Source of the DNA: Mesorhabditis belari | Taxonomy: Eukaryota; Nematoda; Chromadorea; Rhabditida; Rhabditidae | Direction: 5' to 3' | DNA length: 64,000 bases | NCBI GenBank assembly: GCA_958450365.1 | Contig: CAUEEP010000892.1 | Location: 731,001 to 795,000 of the forward strand | Shown here: positions 1 through 10,900 of the stretch, piece by piece | Layout of the letters: every line of letters starts with the position of its first letter | Numbering within the stretch: position 1 is the first letter of the stretch | The notes under the pieces: generated by a model | The model's database searches: none | Seen by the model: only the letters and a program-made list of their open reading frames with translations | What the model was told of the DNA's origin: nothing | Program-made: the position numbers and the translations under genes

Positions 1-77
1 TTTCAAGTACTCTGTTGGTTCATTTAGCTTGCCAGAAAACTCTTGTAATCTAATATACTTGAGGCCAAATTTCCGTG

Positions 78-1259
78 TTAACTCTGTAGCCTGAACGAAA
101 ACTTTTTCAGTTCTATCAAAACAAACCTAGCATTGTAACGACAAAGCACAGCGAATGTCCCAGCAGCGGCTCCAGTTGTGAAATTGCGATACGCACAACC
201 GATAGTCCGAGTCTGGCCGGCGGCAATCTGGAAAAATACTTTTTCTAAAGTTTTGGTTAAGAAAAGCTTTGGAAACTTTGATCACCTGATAAGCAAAGTT
301 TTTATTCTTGTCGGGGTGCACGCCAGTTGAATTGTAAACGAGACCCGGGCCAGGGAGACCGGATTTCTTGATGAAATTGTACCAGGCGGTATTCCACGCG
401 GTACCAACTGGAAATGGGTTTGAATTAGTGGCATTTTTAGGTAAGAAAATAAGAGTTTAATAGAAAGGTTTGTTTAAGGACGGAGTAAACTATCCCTCAC
501 ACATTTGAGCGGTCGTCTTCGCGTTTGAGCTGGTGCTATAGATACCGTAATGGGTTTCGCCTTGATGAAACGGTACATCGGAGGCCTTCAACACATCACT
601 TTGGGCACTCAATCTGAAATGAATAATGTTAACAAATTTCACAGTTAAATTGCTATAGCTATGTGGTTTTTTACCCACGGTTGACTAGGATCCAACAAAT
701 TGAGACGAGCCACAGAAGCGGTGGCCAATCCAGCTGCCCATGACTGAAATTTAGAAAGAATTTGATGTTAATTTGAATAAACAATATTTAATTTGATTTA
801 AATTTTGCTAATCCACCAACCAATTGATAAGTTCGAATCGATTGTGGATAGTTTCTTCCTTTCCCAACCCATTTCTCCGTTCCTTTCGCCATCCGTGACC
901 GCAGACTGTTCATTGTCTAAAAAGCTGTTGATTTCAGAAGGTTTTTATAAAAATTTTAAATATAAAATATAAAATATAGATATAAAAGCCGTTAGAATAT
1001 AAAAAATTTCAATTTTAAAGGAAAACTACGTACATTGACAATGGTTGTTTGGTCGGCTGCAGCAAATGCCATGGCGGCTTGAGCTGAGGCGGCTAAAAAG
1101 GTGAAATTTTAAAGTTTTAACGTTAATTTAGATATGCTGGGATATAGAATATAAAATATTTAAATCTAATTGACTAAACTTTGCGGCTAATTGAGTAAAA
1201 TTATTCAAAACCAAAAATGTACCTGAAACACAGAGAAGCAGTCCGAGAACGGATCTCAT
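78..1259 (-). CDS. SCP/TAPS (CAP-domain) secreted protein
   Basis: Multi-exon gene read right to left. The first exon (1259 to about 1223) encodes a signal peptide, MRSVLGLLLCVS, continued in the next exon as AASAQA. Later exons give NSLRSRMAKGTEKWVGKG, the usual start of nematode SCP domains, then GETHYGIYSTSSN, WNTAWYNFIKKSG and the late-domain strand IAAGQTRTIGCAYRNF followed by LCRYN. About 200 residues in total, normal for a single-domain SCP/ASP-like protein. Clear splice junctions are the GTGAGG donor at 500 joined to 407, and 286 joined to 227; these restore one frame. The donor near 690 is less certain (GTTGGA fits the frame better than GTAAAA). A 36-base stretch near 92-127 could be a very short intron or coding, and both readings stop at 78. 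SCP proteins are secreted CAP-superfamily proteins with unclear biochemical roles; I infer secretion here. Confidence 0.85.
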
Positions 1260-1816
1260 TGTTGTCGCTGGATGTGGCCAATGAATGTGCTTTTCACAGC
1301 TTTAACTACTGCTTTTATATTGGGGGTTATTGAGGAGTTCAGTTCGTTCTTTTCACCCCGTTCCCCTATAGTTTTTGATCCTTTGTCAACAGCTTTAGGT
1401 TCAAGTTCACGCCCTCGCGAATCCTTTCATTCAGCTATGCAAAATTGGAAAATTTTGCTAATATCTGGATTTTGAAATCTCTTTATTGTTCGGCGCTTGA
1501 TCTCGGTTCAATTCGTGAAAAAAGGAATCGATTCTCTATTGAAACCACAAAATGAACTTTAACATCACGACCTGAACCAGATTCAATTTTGGCCGTTCAG
1601 CCTTTCGAGCACCAAAAACCAAAACATTGAACTCAACTGTTTTTTTTCGCGTTTTGTTTGCTTTTTTCATTTATTATCAAAGCTTTTTTGGTACTTTTCC
1701 TCACAAAAAAGCCCACCTGCAAGGCTCACCCCATTTTCCGCAGTAGTTTGCCGACAGTTTCCGCAGTAGTTTTGCCCCTTCCACCACTAGAATTTCGACT
1801 TTGCTTTGATTAATTT
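1260..1816. other. 5' flank of the SCP gene, no gene seen
   Basis: This stretch upstream of the SCP start contains short runs of T and the duplicated phrase TTTCCGCAGTAGTTT near 1735-1775. I see no convincing coding exon or RNA gene. It should contain the SCP promoter, but I cannot pick out a definite element. Confidence 0.4.
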
Positions 1817-2490
1817 TTGATTAAGCATTTGAGCAGACTCGCAGGCGTTTCGGGAAGGCGTCAACGGTGGCGATCAAATAGGCTGGATAGAGCTCTTCCC
1901 ACCCTTTCAACAGTGATTTCTTCAAAGTTTCGGTGTTTTTGTAGGGCTTTGAATAAGCTTTGGCTTCTAGAACCGACCACGCTGGAAAATATCTTTTCAT
2001 CTCAAACAAGATATTGTGATGTTCGATTCCATTGAATAATATCAAAACAAGGCTAAATCAATAATTGATCTGCTCTCAATTTCCTCTTGTTTTTTTGGGG
2101 CACTCCAAAGAAATTTAGCCTTGTTTTTCTTGTAAGGAGTAAGTTTGAGCTTATTTTCCGACGAGGATCCGACGCAATGAGGTGCTTGAAATCGCCATCT
2201 TCTTTGCCATTTTGCTTGCCGACTGGTTTGGCTTCTTCTGTAATCGGTCCCTCACTTGATGCCCCTCACGGCTTGAGGTTTGTCTTTGTAACGGCATTTG
2301 GGCGTCTACCGCTTCTTGCTGCATCAGCAGTTGTTCCTGTAGCTTCGTGGCGTTGAATAGTGCGGAAAATGACACTTCTGCCGACTTTAAGACGCTTATG
2401 AATCTCCGGCGCCGGGGCTCCTCGCTTGTGCAATTTGATGATCGATTGTCGATGGGGGATTTTCCAGTCATTCTAAAAAACAACACATTT
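1817..2490 (-). pseudogene. Tc1-like transposase remnant
   Basis: Minus-strand fragments of one Tc1-superfamily transposase. The N-terminal side (about 2250 to 2090) reads KMAKKMAISSTSLRRIL and then LTPYKKNKAKFL, the second helix-turn-helix region typical of nematode Tc1-like proteins. The C-terminal side (2045 to 1821) reads LKKSLLKGWEELYPAYL and VDAFPKRLRVC, the conserved family end. The catalytic middle is missing and the frame is broken. It cannot encode an active transposase. A related C-terminus lies at 4450-4640. Confidence 0.75.
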
Positions 2491-2699
2491 TATATTCACT
2501 GCTAATTTTTCAATTGTTACACTTACGAGTAAGACTCGGTGAGATGAGGATAGACCACTTGCACATTCCCCCTTTGTTCCAAGAGTTCCAGATTCCAATA
2601 GCGGGAGGCGGGAGTCCATAGAAGACACATTGTTGATCCACATATCTTCTCGCTTCCACATTATCGCGAGCTTTTAGTACACAATGAAGTCCACCTTTA

Positions 2700-2915
2700 T
2701 TTAGATCAAATCATAGATTAATTGGTGAATTTGTTATTTTGAACGAAAAGGAACAGAGAACGAAAAGACTTTCTGGAACGAAAAGACTTTCTGGACAGCT
2801 TAATAACCTATAAATACATTATCTAAATGTTAAAGTTCTACAAACTTTGCGATTTTTCAGTGAAAAGAAACAAAAAGACTTTCTGGACAGCCTAATACCA
2901 ACGATTTTTTCCAAA
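2700..2915. repeat. mariner-type MITE fragment (GAACGAAAAGACTTTCTG family)
   Basis: Carries AAATCATAGATTAATTGGTG and two close copies of GAACGAAAAGACTTTCTGGA, ending in TGGACAGCCTAATA at about 2889-2902. The same termini recur at 8361, 24966, 26014 and 26372, so this is one end of a dispersed non-autonomous family. Confidence 0.6.
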
Positions 2916-3545
2916 AGCGACATCCATCATTGCAAGGTTCTTGAGTAACTCTCATCCGGTCGCTCCAGATCCAACAATGAATCTAAACAATGATTCAGTT
3001 AGTTTAAGAATAGTCCTGAAAATTAAAAAGTCTGAAATTGGCTGAAAGAGCAGTCTGAAATTGAATAATACAGAGATTTGTTTTCTAAATATTGTTTAAA
3101 ACAATTTTACAGATAATCCAAAGGCAATTGTGAAGAAAAGGACGAAGAAAAGTCCAAAACGCATTTTTTGTTGCTTTACGGAATGGTTACCTCAAAAAAA
3201 TCACTCTCATTTTATATCCAATTTCATTTTAAAGTGCACACATTCAGATGTATATTGAAAAGGAAATCTTTATACTAATAGAAAAAATTTTTCGGATTAT
3301 GAATGAGTTTGAATGGATTGGGAAGTTGAATGGGAACAAAAGACAAAAACAATAAAATATCCTCTCAAAAATACTTTTAAAGATTTAATGAATAAATTTG
3401 AAAATATTTTGTCATCATCCTGTGTTTTTTTCATATTTTTTTACGTATTTTAAAAGCTAGAATATTAAAAAAATATTTTCTGTTTAGCATGAGCTTTTCG
3501 CTTTCTAAAGAATGTTGATAAAAGTGCATTTCAAAAGCTTTCATT
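2916..3545. other. intergenic, no gene seen
   Basis: AT-rich spacer between the MITE fragment and the small-peptide promoter. Nothing coding is convincing on either strand. Confidence 0.4.
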
Positions 3546-3548
3546 GGG

Positions 3549-3556
3549 TATAAAAG
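3549..3556 (+). promoter_or_regulatory. TATA box of the eight-cysteine peptide gene
   Basis: TATAAAAG lies 56 bases upstream of the ATG at 3612 within GGGTATAAAAGCAAAG, an arrangement common for strongly expressed small secreted-protein genes in nematodes. Confidence 0.55.
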
Positions 3557-3611
3557 CAAAGTGAATTTGAGTTAAATCAGCGGTAAGCATACACCGAAAT
3601 CAATTAAAAAC

Positions 3612-4110
3612 ATGCGTTTTGGTCTTTTCTTCGTTTTCTTCTTCTCAATGGTTCTTTTTGGATTCTCGGTGAGTTTGTTTTATGCTAAAGTGAGTCAATT
3701 ATTTGTTATTCTGTTTAGAGTGCTCAAACTGGTGCTCCCACGCACGCTTGTATCACCGATGATCAATGTTCTGATGGACAAGTTTGTCTTTTTTAAATTA
3801 ACAATAGCTATAACGTGGCTAAAGCTTTCAAAAGTCACTTAGCATGAAAAATTTGCATATAAAAACTCTATTGTTGCCAGAATCCTGGCCAGTTCATGCA
3901 TCGGCAGAAATTTGCTTATTTAAAAAAACCAATCATTCATTGAAGGCAAAAGGATAAAGTTTTCAAAGTTTTAGCTTACCAAAAACATTTCAGACTTGTT
4001 GCACACTTCCAATCGATGCACCCCTTTGTAAAATTGCCAAAGTAAGTGAAATTTAGTTAACTGAAAAAATAATGTTTCAGTGTGGCGCCTGCTTTGATGA
4101 ATGCCCCTAA
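3612..4110 (+). CDS. small secreted eight-cysteine peptide
   Basis: Four exons, all in phase 0: 3612-3668, 3719-3781, 3994-4041 and 4081-4110. Exon 1 is a pure signal peptide (MRFGLFFVFFFSMVLFGFS). The mature part is about 47 residues with eight cysteines, including CITDDQCSDGQTCC, then PLCKIAKCGACFDEC before the stop. The QC...TCC spacing resembles WAP or knottin-type disulfide cores, but I cannot assign a family. All three introns have canonical ends (GTGAGT/TTTAG, GTTTGT/TTTCAG, GTAAGT/TTTCAG). A TATA box sits upstream and AATAAA follows at about 4138. Likely secreted; function unknown. Confidence 0.75.
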
Positions 4111-4199
4111 AATGAAGCCTCAAATCATTTCTCGCAAATAAATATATCCAAAGTCAACAACAAAACAACTGAAAACTCAAGTGAAACCCTGTTTGAATT

Positions 4200-4260
4200 C
4201 TTCATTGTTTCTTCAGTCAAACAAAATAGATAGATACTTTATTCAAGACATGAAATAAAG
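4200..4260 (-). repeat. 3' end of a CR1-like non-LTR retroelement (fragment)
   Basis: GATAGATACTTTATTCAAG on the plus strand is the complement of a CTTGAATAAAGTATCTATC type 3' end. Related ends are seen at 34740-34812 and 39715-39790. Only the tail is present. Confidence 0.4.
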
Positions 4261-4449
4261 TGTGCAAGATTTAAGATTAATATACATGAATTCATACACA
4301 TAAAGACGAAAAGAACCGATAAAAAGCAGCACGATATACAGGGTGCGCCATAATTGTCGCAACAAGATAAAGTTCTGATTCTAAGGTAGACACGAACAAA
4401 AAAAGGCTCATTTTTAACTGAATTACATTTATTGTACATTAACAATTAT

Positions 4450-4640
4450 AAATCAACTATCAAATTTGAATCGGCCACCATTAGGATTTGAGCAGGCTTG
4501 CAGGCGTTTCGAGAAGGCGTCAACGGTGGGCTGGATCTACCAAATAGGCTGGATCGAGCTCTTCCCACGCTTCCAACAGTGATTTCAGGAAAGTTCGATA
4601 GCTATTGTAGCGGACAAAAGTTTTCCACCCACCCCAATTT
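4450..4640 (-). pseudogene. Tc1-like transposase C-terminal fragment
   Basis: Minus strand reads FLKSLLEAWEELDPAYL, then, after a small insertion, VDAFSKRLQACSNPNGGRFK, the typical end of nematode Tc1-like transposases. It lies just inside the left inverted end of the 4339-7004 element, as expected for its own transposase. Confidence 0.7.
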
Positions 4641-4744
4641 TCAGTGCAAATTGGCCAACTTTGGAGGTCTGAAATTGATATTAAGAAAATGAATCCTGGC
4701 CCCGAAAAGTTGCCCAGTAGGTAAAACTATCTGAAAAATCCGAA

Positions 4745-5035
4745 TTTAAAGTTAGATTTTTATAAAAAGTTTTCATAAAAAAGTTACAGAGCCCAAAACA
4801 TTGGATAAGCCTGTAAAAATTAGATTTGGCTGTATTTCTTTACTAACTGCTTCTTGTCACTCTAAACTTTTAAAAAACACTTAAATAGACTTGGATATTT
4901 GCATTAACGCGTTGAGATTGTTGGCTTTTTATGATAGTAAAGAAATAGAGCCAAGTCAAATTTTAATAGGCGCTTCCAATGTTTTGGACTCTGTAACTTT
5001 TTTGTGAAAACCTTTCATAAAAATCTAACTTCAAA
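4745..5035. repeat. nested inverted repeat
   Basis: GTTAGATTTTTATAAAAAGT and TACAGAGCCCAAAACATTGG at the left are mirrored by CCAATGTTTTGGACTCTGTA and CATAAAAATCTAAC at the right. It is a small foldback MITE inserted in the Tc1-like composite. Confidence 0.6.
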
Positions 5036-7022
5036 CTGGGTGTCACAGATGGGGGAAGTTTAAATCTATCATGCTAACTGGCTTCTACATTTAATTTAAA
5101 ATTCTATCAGACTTTTATTTTTTTTTTTATCAGGAGATCCAGCCCTACAGATCATCCCCCTTTAAAGCTATTAGGTTGAACACTGTCTTGGTGATAGCAA
5201 AGCATATTTTCTTTGAAAAGTAGACAATACACTGACTCACTCACAATCCCTTTGAAAAAAAGTTCTTTATTTTCTAGTTTCCTATCCTTTTTAAACAAAA
5301 CTTGGCCCACCTTGAAGCGCATTTGCGCGGAATCCGCATCTTTTCAGAAATCCTTAAAAATGACATACAGGGAAAACGGCTGAACAGATTAGTCTGAAAA
5401 TTTGAATACTCACCTAACTTTTTATGCTCTATCTTTTATTTATAAACATCGAAATAGGTTTCTGTGGAAGAAAGTGGTCCAATCGCACTATCTAGCTTCC
5501 TTCATTTTCATTTCCTCAACTTCTTGACCTCTAAAAAAACCCCAAAAACGAAGCTTTTTTCAATTGGCAAACTACTTTTAGAGAGCCGAAAAGACTTTTG
5601 AATAAAGAAAACCCCAATTTAATTAGTACATTGGTTGTTTCTAAAAAGTGGAAAGAAGAACTGTTACCGAGAGTGTTCAACCTAATATAAGATGTAAGAT
5701 TTGAGAAATTCGATTCACGAAAAAAGCTCTTGGAAAAGCTGTTGTTTAGTTTTGTTTTCAAGAGGTGTTTGAAAAGTTTAAATTGGAAAACATAAGCTAC
5801 AAAGAAGAGATGGGATATTGCTTGAAAAGTTAGAACCATCCTTCAATAGGAAATGTAATGAAATCCTTGATTTCGGACAAGAAAAACATCAAAACTAACG
5901 CTGTGAATCGATTCCTCAACCCCGAAAACCCTGGGTACAATTTTTCTGTTCAAAAATTTGAAGTTTTTGAACTTTAAAATGCAAAAAAGAAGATCGCGGT
6001 GTGTTTCCTGTGTGTGAGCACAATCACGCTCGATCTGGCATAGCACGCCTGCTCATATAGTTCCTTTTCACTTTTCAAATCGGAAGCGTCCATTCTGGGT
6101 CATCCGGTAACCAATCCGTTGTCTGCCCCATGTGGTCACCGCTTCCCAAAATTAACTTCGGTTGTAGAACTGGTCAACCCAGTTCCGGCTCATTTTGACC
6201 ACTATGGCGGGTTCTCCGTCGGTCGGAATGGGATCCCAAGTGCCTGTAAAAGGGTGCTGAAGGGAGCCGCTGTGAATTTTTGGATTCATCCCAAGGATTT
6301 CGGTCCGTAGGGGCAGCAAGAAACTCAGGAAACCAAACGAGTAAACGGGCTTAAGTAACAGAGATGATGTTGGCCTAAAATTGTCCAAAATCAAGCTTTT
6401 TCGAAAATCATAAGCTTTAGAAGACGAACAAACAAAAAGAGTTCTTTTATGTAATTTTCATATAACTTTAGTTAGCGGTATTTCCTCACGGAAAACCCGG
6501 GCATGGCTATTACCAGAAACACATTTTCCAGAAAATGATCATTTGTGACCCCTCAACTTAAAAGTCACCCAAGTCTTCAATAATCAATTCAATTCAAAAT
6601 CCTTTGCACTATTTTGTAGAGGTTATTCAGGACTTTCGAACAGTCTAGACCAAGTATTGGTTGAAGCTTTTAATCTTGGAAAGATATGTGAGCGCTGGTT
6701 TCATTCTCACCACCCTAATGATAATCAATGTCAATGACCCATTGTTGACCCAATCCAGTCAAAAATATAATGACCCTTTGTTTGCATTATTTTGCAAAGG
6801 TTGCACATTTTTGATTTTTTGCTGGCCTTTAAATAATAATTTTCGAGAAATACAAACAGAATTTGAAATCACAACGATTTTAGATGTTCTGTATCAAATT
6901 TTCGAAATAATAAATGTTTACGAGCCCAGAGCAAGAGTTCATCCTTTTAGAAGAACCTTGTTACCGCGCGTGATTCCTTGTTGCGACAATTATGGCGCAC
7001 CCTGTACATTCTGTTATGTGTT

Positions 7023-7200
7023 ACTCGTGTTGCTTGAACAGCAGCCAAACTGAGAGAACAATGCGATGCGATACCAATTTTATTGAGAACAATATTTCAA
7101 GACTGGAGTACCAAGAAATTCAGTGCTTCGTGAGTGGAATGGGAAGATTTCCTGGTGTATGCCCTGGTAGTGGTGGTTGCCGAAGGGTCGTAAGTTGGGC
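7023..7200 (+). CDS. possible cysteine-rich (Ly6-like?) exon
   Basis: Open segment beginning MCYSCCLNSSQ and continuing through MRCDTNF, EIQCFVSGMGRFPGVC and GSGGCRR, with six or more cysteines spaced as in small extracellular domains; CYSC starts are common in nematode Ly6/uPAR-like proteins. A GTAAGT donor follows at about 7191. There is no signal peptide in reach: the sequence directly upstream is the right end of the Tc1-like element, so a 5' exon may lie before 4337 or may be lost. Family and even coding status are uncertain. Confidence 0.35.
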
Positions 7201-7209
7201 TAGTTTGTA

Positions 7210-7909
7210 AACTCGTTAATATCGTGTTGACATTTTTTAAAAATTGTGCATAACAAATTAGTTCAAAAATGCACCGTGAACATCTTTAGTTTTGCTAAAA
7301 CCATTTTTTTAAGCGAAAATATGGCAGATGGATGTGGACCAATGAAAAATTCATGAATTTCACCTCGTTGGCCTCGCTGACAGTTCTCCTGGTGACAACT
7401 CAGGAGCTCAGGTTCGAAAACTTCAGCCCAAACTACCAAAAAGATTGTTGAGCGTTAATATTTTACTTTCGTGGAAGCGTAAAGGTTCTGCCTGGTAATC
7501 CTACAGAAAAGGCGACAAAGAATATTTCCTTTGCAAGTATCGATACTGGAAATTTACAACAAAGAAGATCGATTGACAATAAACGTTTACGGCAAATCAT
7601 AAAGAAATTAGCTTGTGTCATCATTGTTAAAAGATTGCTTCGTTTTAGAGTATGAGTTAAACAACATTGATCGCTTAAACAGATCATGCAAAAACACTTT
7701 GCAGCTAAAAATCTGATTTATTTAGTTTAAAAATCTTTCTTCTAACCGGATCTCGTTTAAAAAAGCAGTAGCCATAGTTTACTAAGTTAAAAACTAAAAA
7801 ATGATCGGCAATAAGCGTTTACGGCAAGCATTTGGGAAAAAATTCAATTTTCAAACTTAATTAAATGCATTATTTCATAGCAATCACATTCAGTAAAGAA
7901 AGAACGTAG
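7210..7909. other. spacer before the guanylyl cyclase 3' end
   Basis: A possible downstream exon of the 7023 candidate may start near 7313-7330 (TGGATGTGGACC) and end near 7420. Otherwise I see only AT-rich sequence with a repeated GTTTACGGCAA phrase at about 7585 and 7820. Confidence 0.3.
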
Positions 7910-10900
7910 TTAATCATGAAAATCCAAACTGTCACTACTTGATTGTGGAACTTGTTCAACACGATCAACTGGTGGAGTCTGATTGACTCTGGGGACAAAA
8001 CGATTTTGACTTTTCGTCTTGACATCATCAATTCTTGCTGTGACGCTTTCAATGTGTTGGCTGACTCGTGAATAGCCTCGACCATTTAACCAAAATGTTT
8101 CCATCACACCTTTGCCCTAAAAGTTGTTTATCTGAGTGTCGGAGTTGGAGCTGGAGTCAAGTTTCTGTCGAAGTTGAAGCGATCATGATATTCGATTTTA
8201 AGGCAAAAGTCTTTTAGTTTCTGACTGGGTTTCAGGATTTCCTTTACCTTGATGATCACTTCTCCCCTCGATTCCATATCATAACCACCAATTCGTTTCA
8301 ACAACACCATTGCATCAACCGACATGTGAATCTTTCCAGCTGAAATTGATGTAATCATAGGCTGTCCAAAAAGTCTTTTCGGTTCTTTTCGTCCTTTCGT
8401 TTAAAACCAACAAATGCATCAATTGGGCTACGGTTTTTTTTTCATTAGAAAGGCTTAGTAGAAAAGTTTTTGCGAAAAACACGCTTTTCACTTTCGAATT
8501 TGCTTGAAAGTGAACCAAAATTGGCTTAAAAAGATGGGAAATTGAAAAATAAACACCTTTTATTGATGAATTGGTTCAATGGAACTGAGAAAAGGAATGA
8601 AAAAAAATTTCTGGTCATTCTAAAATTTCAAGGGATTTACGTTTTCCATTGCTTTCCATTCTAGAAGCCGTATTCACCGTGTCACCAAAGAGACAATAAC
8701 TAAACAGATTTCAATAACATTTTCGAAATTAATAAACTCACCGTGGCATGGCTAATCCGACAACACCAGCTACACAAGAGCCCGAATGGATCCCGATTCG
8801 GAGGTTAACTGACTCTGTGGGGAGATGCGGGATACGGAAGAGCTTGAATTTCAGAAATATGGTGAAAGCTTGTTAATAAATGTTCTTGAGAATTAAAATT
8901 ACATGCAAAATTTATCGTGAGCAGCTTTTATTCAAAAATCTTTTACCCTGACAGTTTCCAAAAATCCCAGTGACATCTCGGCGATTTCTTTGACGTGTTG
9001 GATTCCGTTTCTATAGGGCAAACCAGAGACACATAGATAGCCATCACCGATTGTTTCCACCTAGAAAAATTTAATGATTTTGATTATCATTGTTTATGAA
9101 CCTTGTAAACTTGATGCTGTTCAATAATCGTGTCAAAGGTGGTGTAGAGATCGTTCAAAAGGCCCACGATCTGGAAATAAGTGAGTTAAATTTGGATAAA
9201 TTTCTGTATAATTTGGTTAAAAGATTATTGATCGGCAAATGTCTGGTTAATCAATAGATAAATGCAAATAGAACATGCAAATTATGTAACTTTTACTTTG
9301 TGCCTTTGCAAAAATGAATGAAAAAGACTCCGCGATGGAAAAAAAGTCAGTGAATTTAAGATATTTAGTCAATCGACCGAATATCTTTTAACCAACCGTT
9401 AACCAAAGTGGGGGTGGGACAAATGCGACCTTTTTTTTGCGCACCTGGACATTTGCGCACCTTTTTTTTGCTGGAAAGGGTCTTAGGGAAGGTCGTAGAG
9501 CTTCAAAAATGTTTTCATGAAAGGGAATCGTATGCGTAGATTCCGAATTTCGACAAATCAGACCTCGCTGACACGTCAAATTTGGGCTAAAAGGCAAAAA
9601 CTGCGAAAAAGCGTTAAGTTGTTGCGTAGTTTTTGCCTTTTAGCTCAAATTTAACGTGTCAGCGAGGTCTGATTTGCTTTGATTTGTCGAAATTCGGAAT
9701 CTACGCATACGATTCCCTAGTATGGAAACATTTTCGAAGCTCTATGACCTTTCCTAAGACCTGTTCCAGCAAAAAAAAAGGTGGCATTTGTCCCGCCCCC
9801 ACCAACGTTTTTTTTAGCTAATTTCTAATTAATTGGTTAAAATTTTAGCAAATTTTAACCAATTAATTTGTTTGATCAAGAGGAACCCACTTTAATCATC
9901 AGATTAAACGTAGAATCCATTTACAAGTCATATTCAGAAACTAGATTTCGTAGATTGAGTTTTACCTGAAGTGGTGAGCATCTGGCGGCAAGATTAGTGA
10001 ACTGTACCACATCCGAGAAGAAAATCGTCACACTCTCAAATGACTCGGGCTCAACCGATTGACCGAGTTTCAACTTTTCAGCAACTTGTCTAAAATTTAG
10101 GGTTATCAGACATTTGATAGGCGTCCCGCCCCTTTTGCCATTGGCAACCTAACTTTGAGGGGAAATATCTTGATGTTGGGCTATTCGATTTAAATATTTT
10201 GAATATCCTTAGATTGGCCAAGTCTTTTTCTGTCGATTGGTATAAAAACTATTAAAATTGGACCACCCAACACCAAAATATGGGAGCTCAAAGTTAGATT
10301 GCCAATGGCAGAGAGGGCGGCGCGTATAAAAGGCCTTTCACGCCCCGCCCCTTTTGCCAGTAACTTTGAGCTCAAATATCTTCGTGTTGGGATGTCCAAT
10401 TTAAATATTCTTGGTATTATTAGATGCGCCAAGTCTTTCTCTGTCAATTGGTATAAAAACTATTTAAATTGGAATTCGACATCCAGAAATTTGAGCTCAA
10501 AGTTAGATTGCCAATGGCAACGTGGGCGGGGACGCGTATCAAATGTCCCACAATGAAAATTTAGAGTGAAAGTCAACATCCAAATCAATCCTTACTTTGG
10601 CAGCATTCTCTGCAGAAGCATGTCTCCTTTCTTCTTCTCTTCAACCAACTCAACCATTCGATCTTGTACCTAAATTTTACTAATCGTAATTTACAGATCA
10701 ATTCCTCAGTTACCTCCTTTTCTAACGTCTCCGCATAGGATTCCATTAGGCTAAAGACGTGGTCCATCAAGTTTTGCTGTCCATCTCCAGACTAAATTAT
10801 TAAAAAACTGTTAGAGTAAGGTAAGATTTAGTTCTGAATTTAGTTCTGAGAAAGTTTTGGAGCAAATGGCAGTCAGACTGACCATTGATTTGAGAATTCG

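Larger units (their letters stand above)
4339..7004. mobile_element. Tc1-like composite element with TA target
   Basis: Inverted ends CAGGGTGCGCCATAATTGTC (from 4339) and its complement ending GGCGCACCCTG at 7004, each flanked by TA (4337-4338 and 7005-7006). At 2.67 kb it is longer than a usual Tc1 element and contains a decayed minus-strand transposase end and at least one nested inverted repeat (4745-5035). The 6060-6320 part is noticeably richer in GC and could be a fragment of another gene or element, which I do not recognise. No intact transposase remains. Confidence 0.7.

Noticed and set aside
5531..6394. Several open frames of 60-100 residues inside the 4.3-7.0 kb element
   Set aside because: No conserved motif, splice logic or start context; probably chance in decayed transposon DNA, though the 6060-6320 part is GC-richer than its surroundings.
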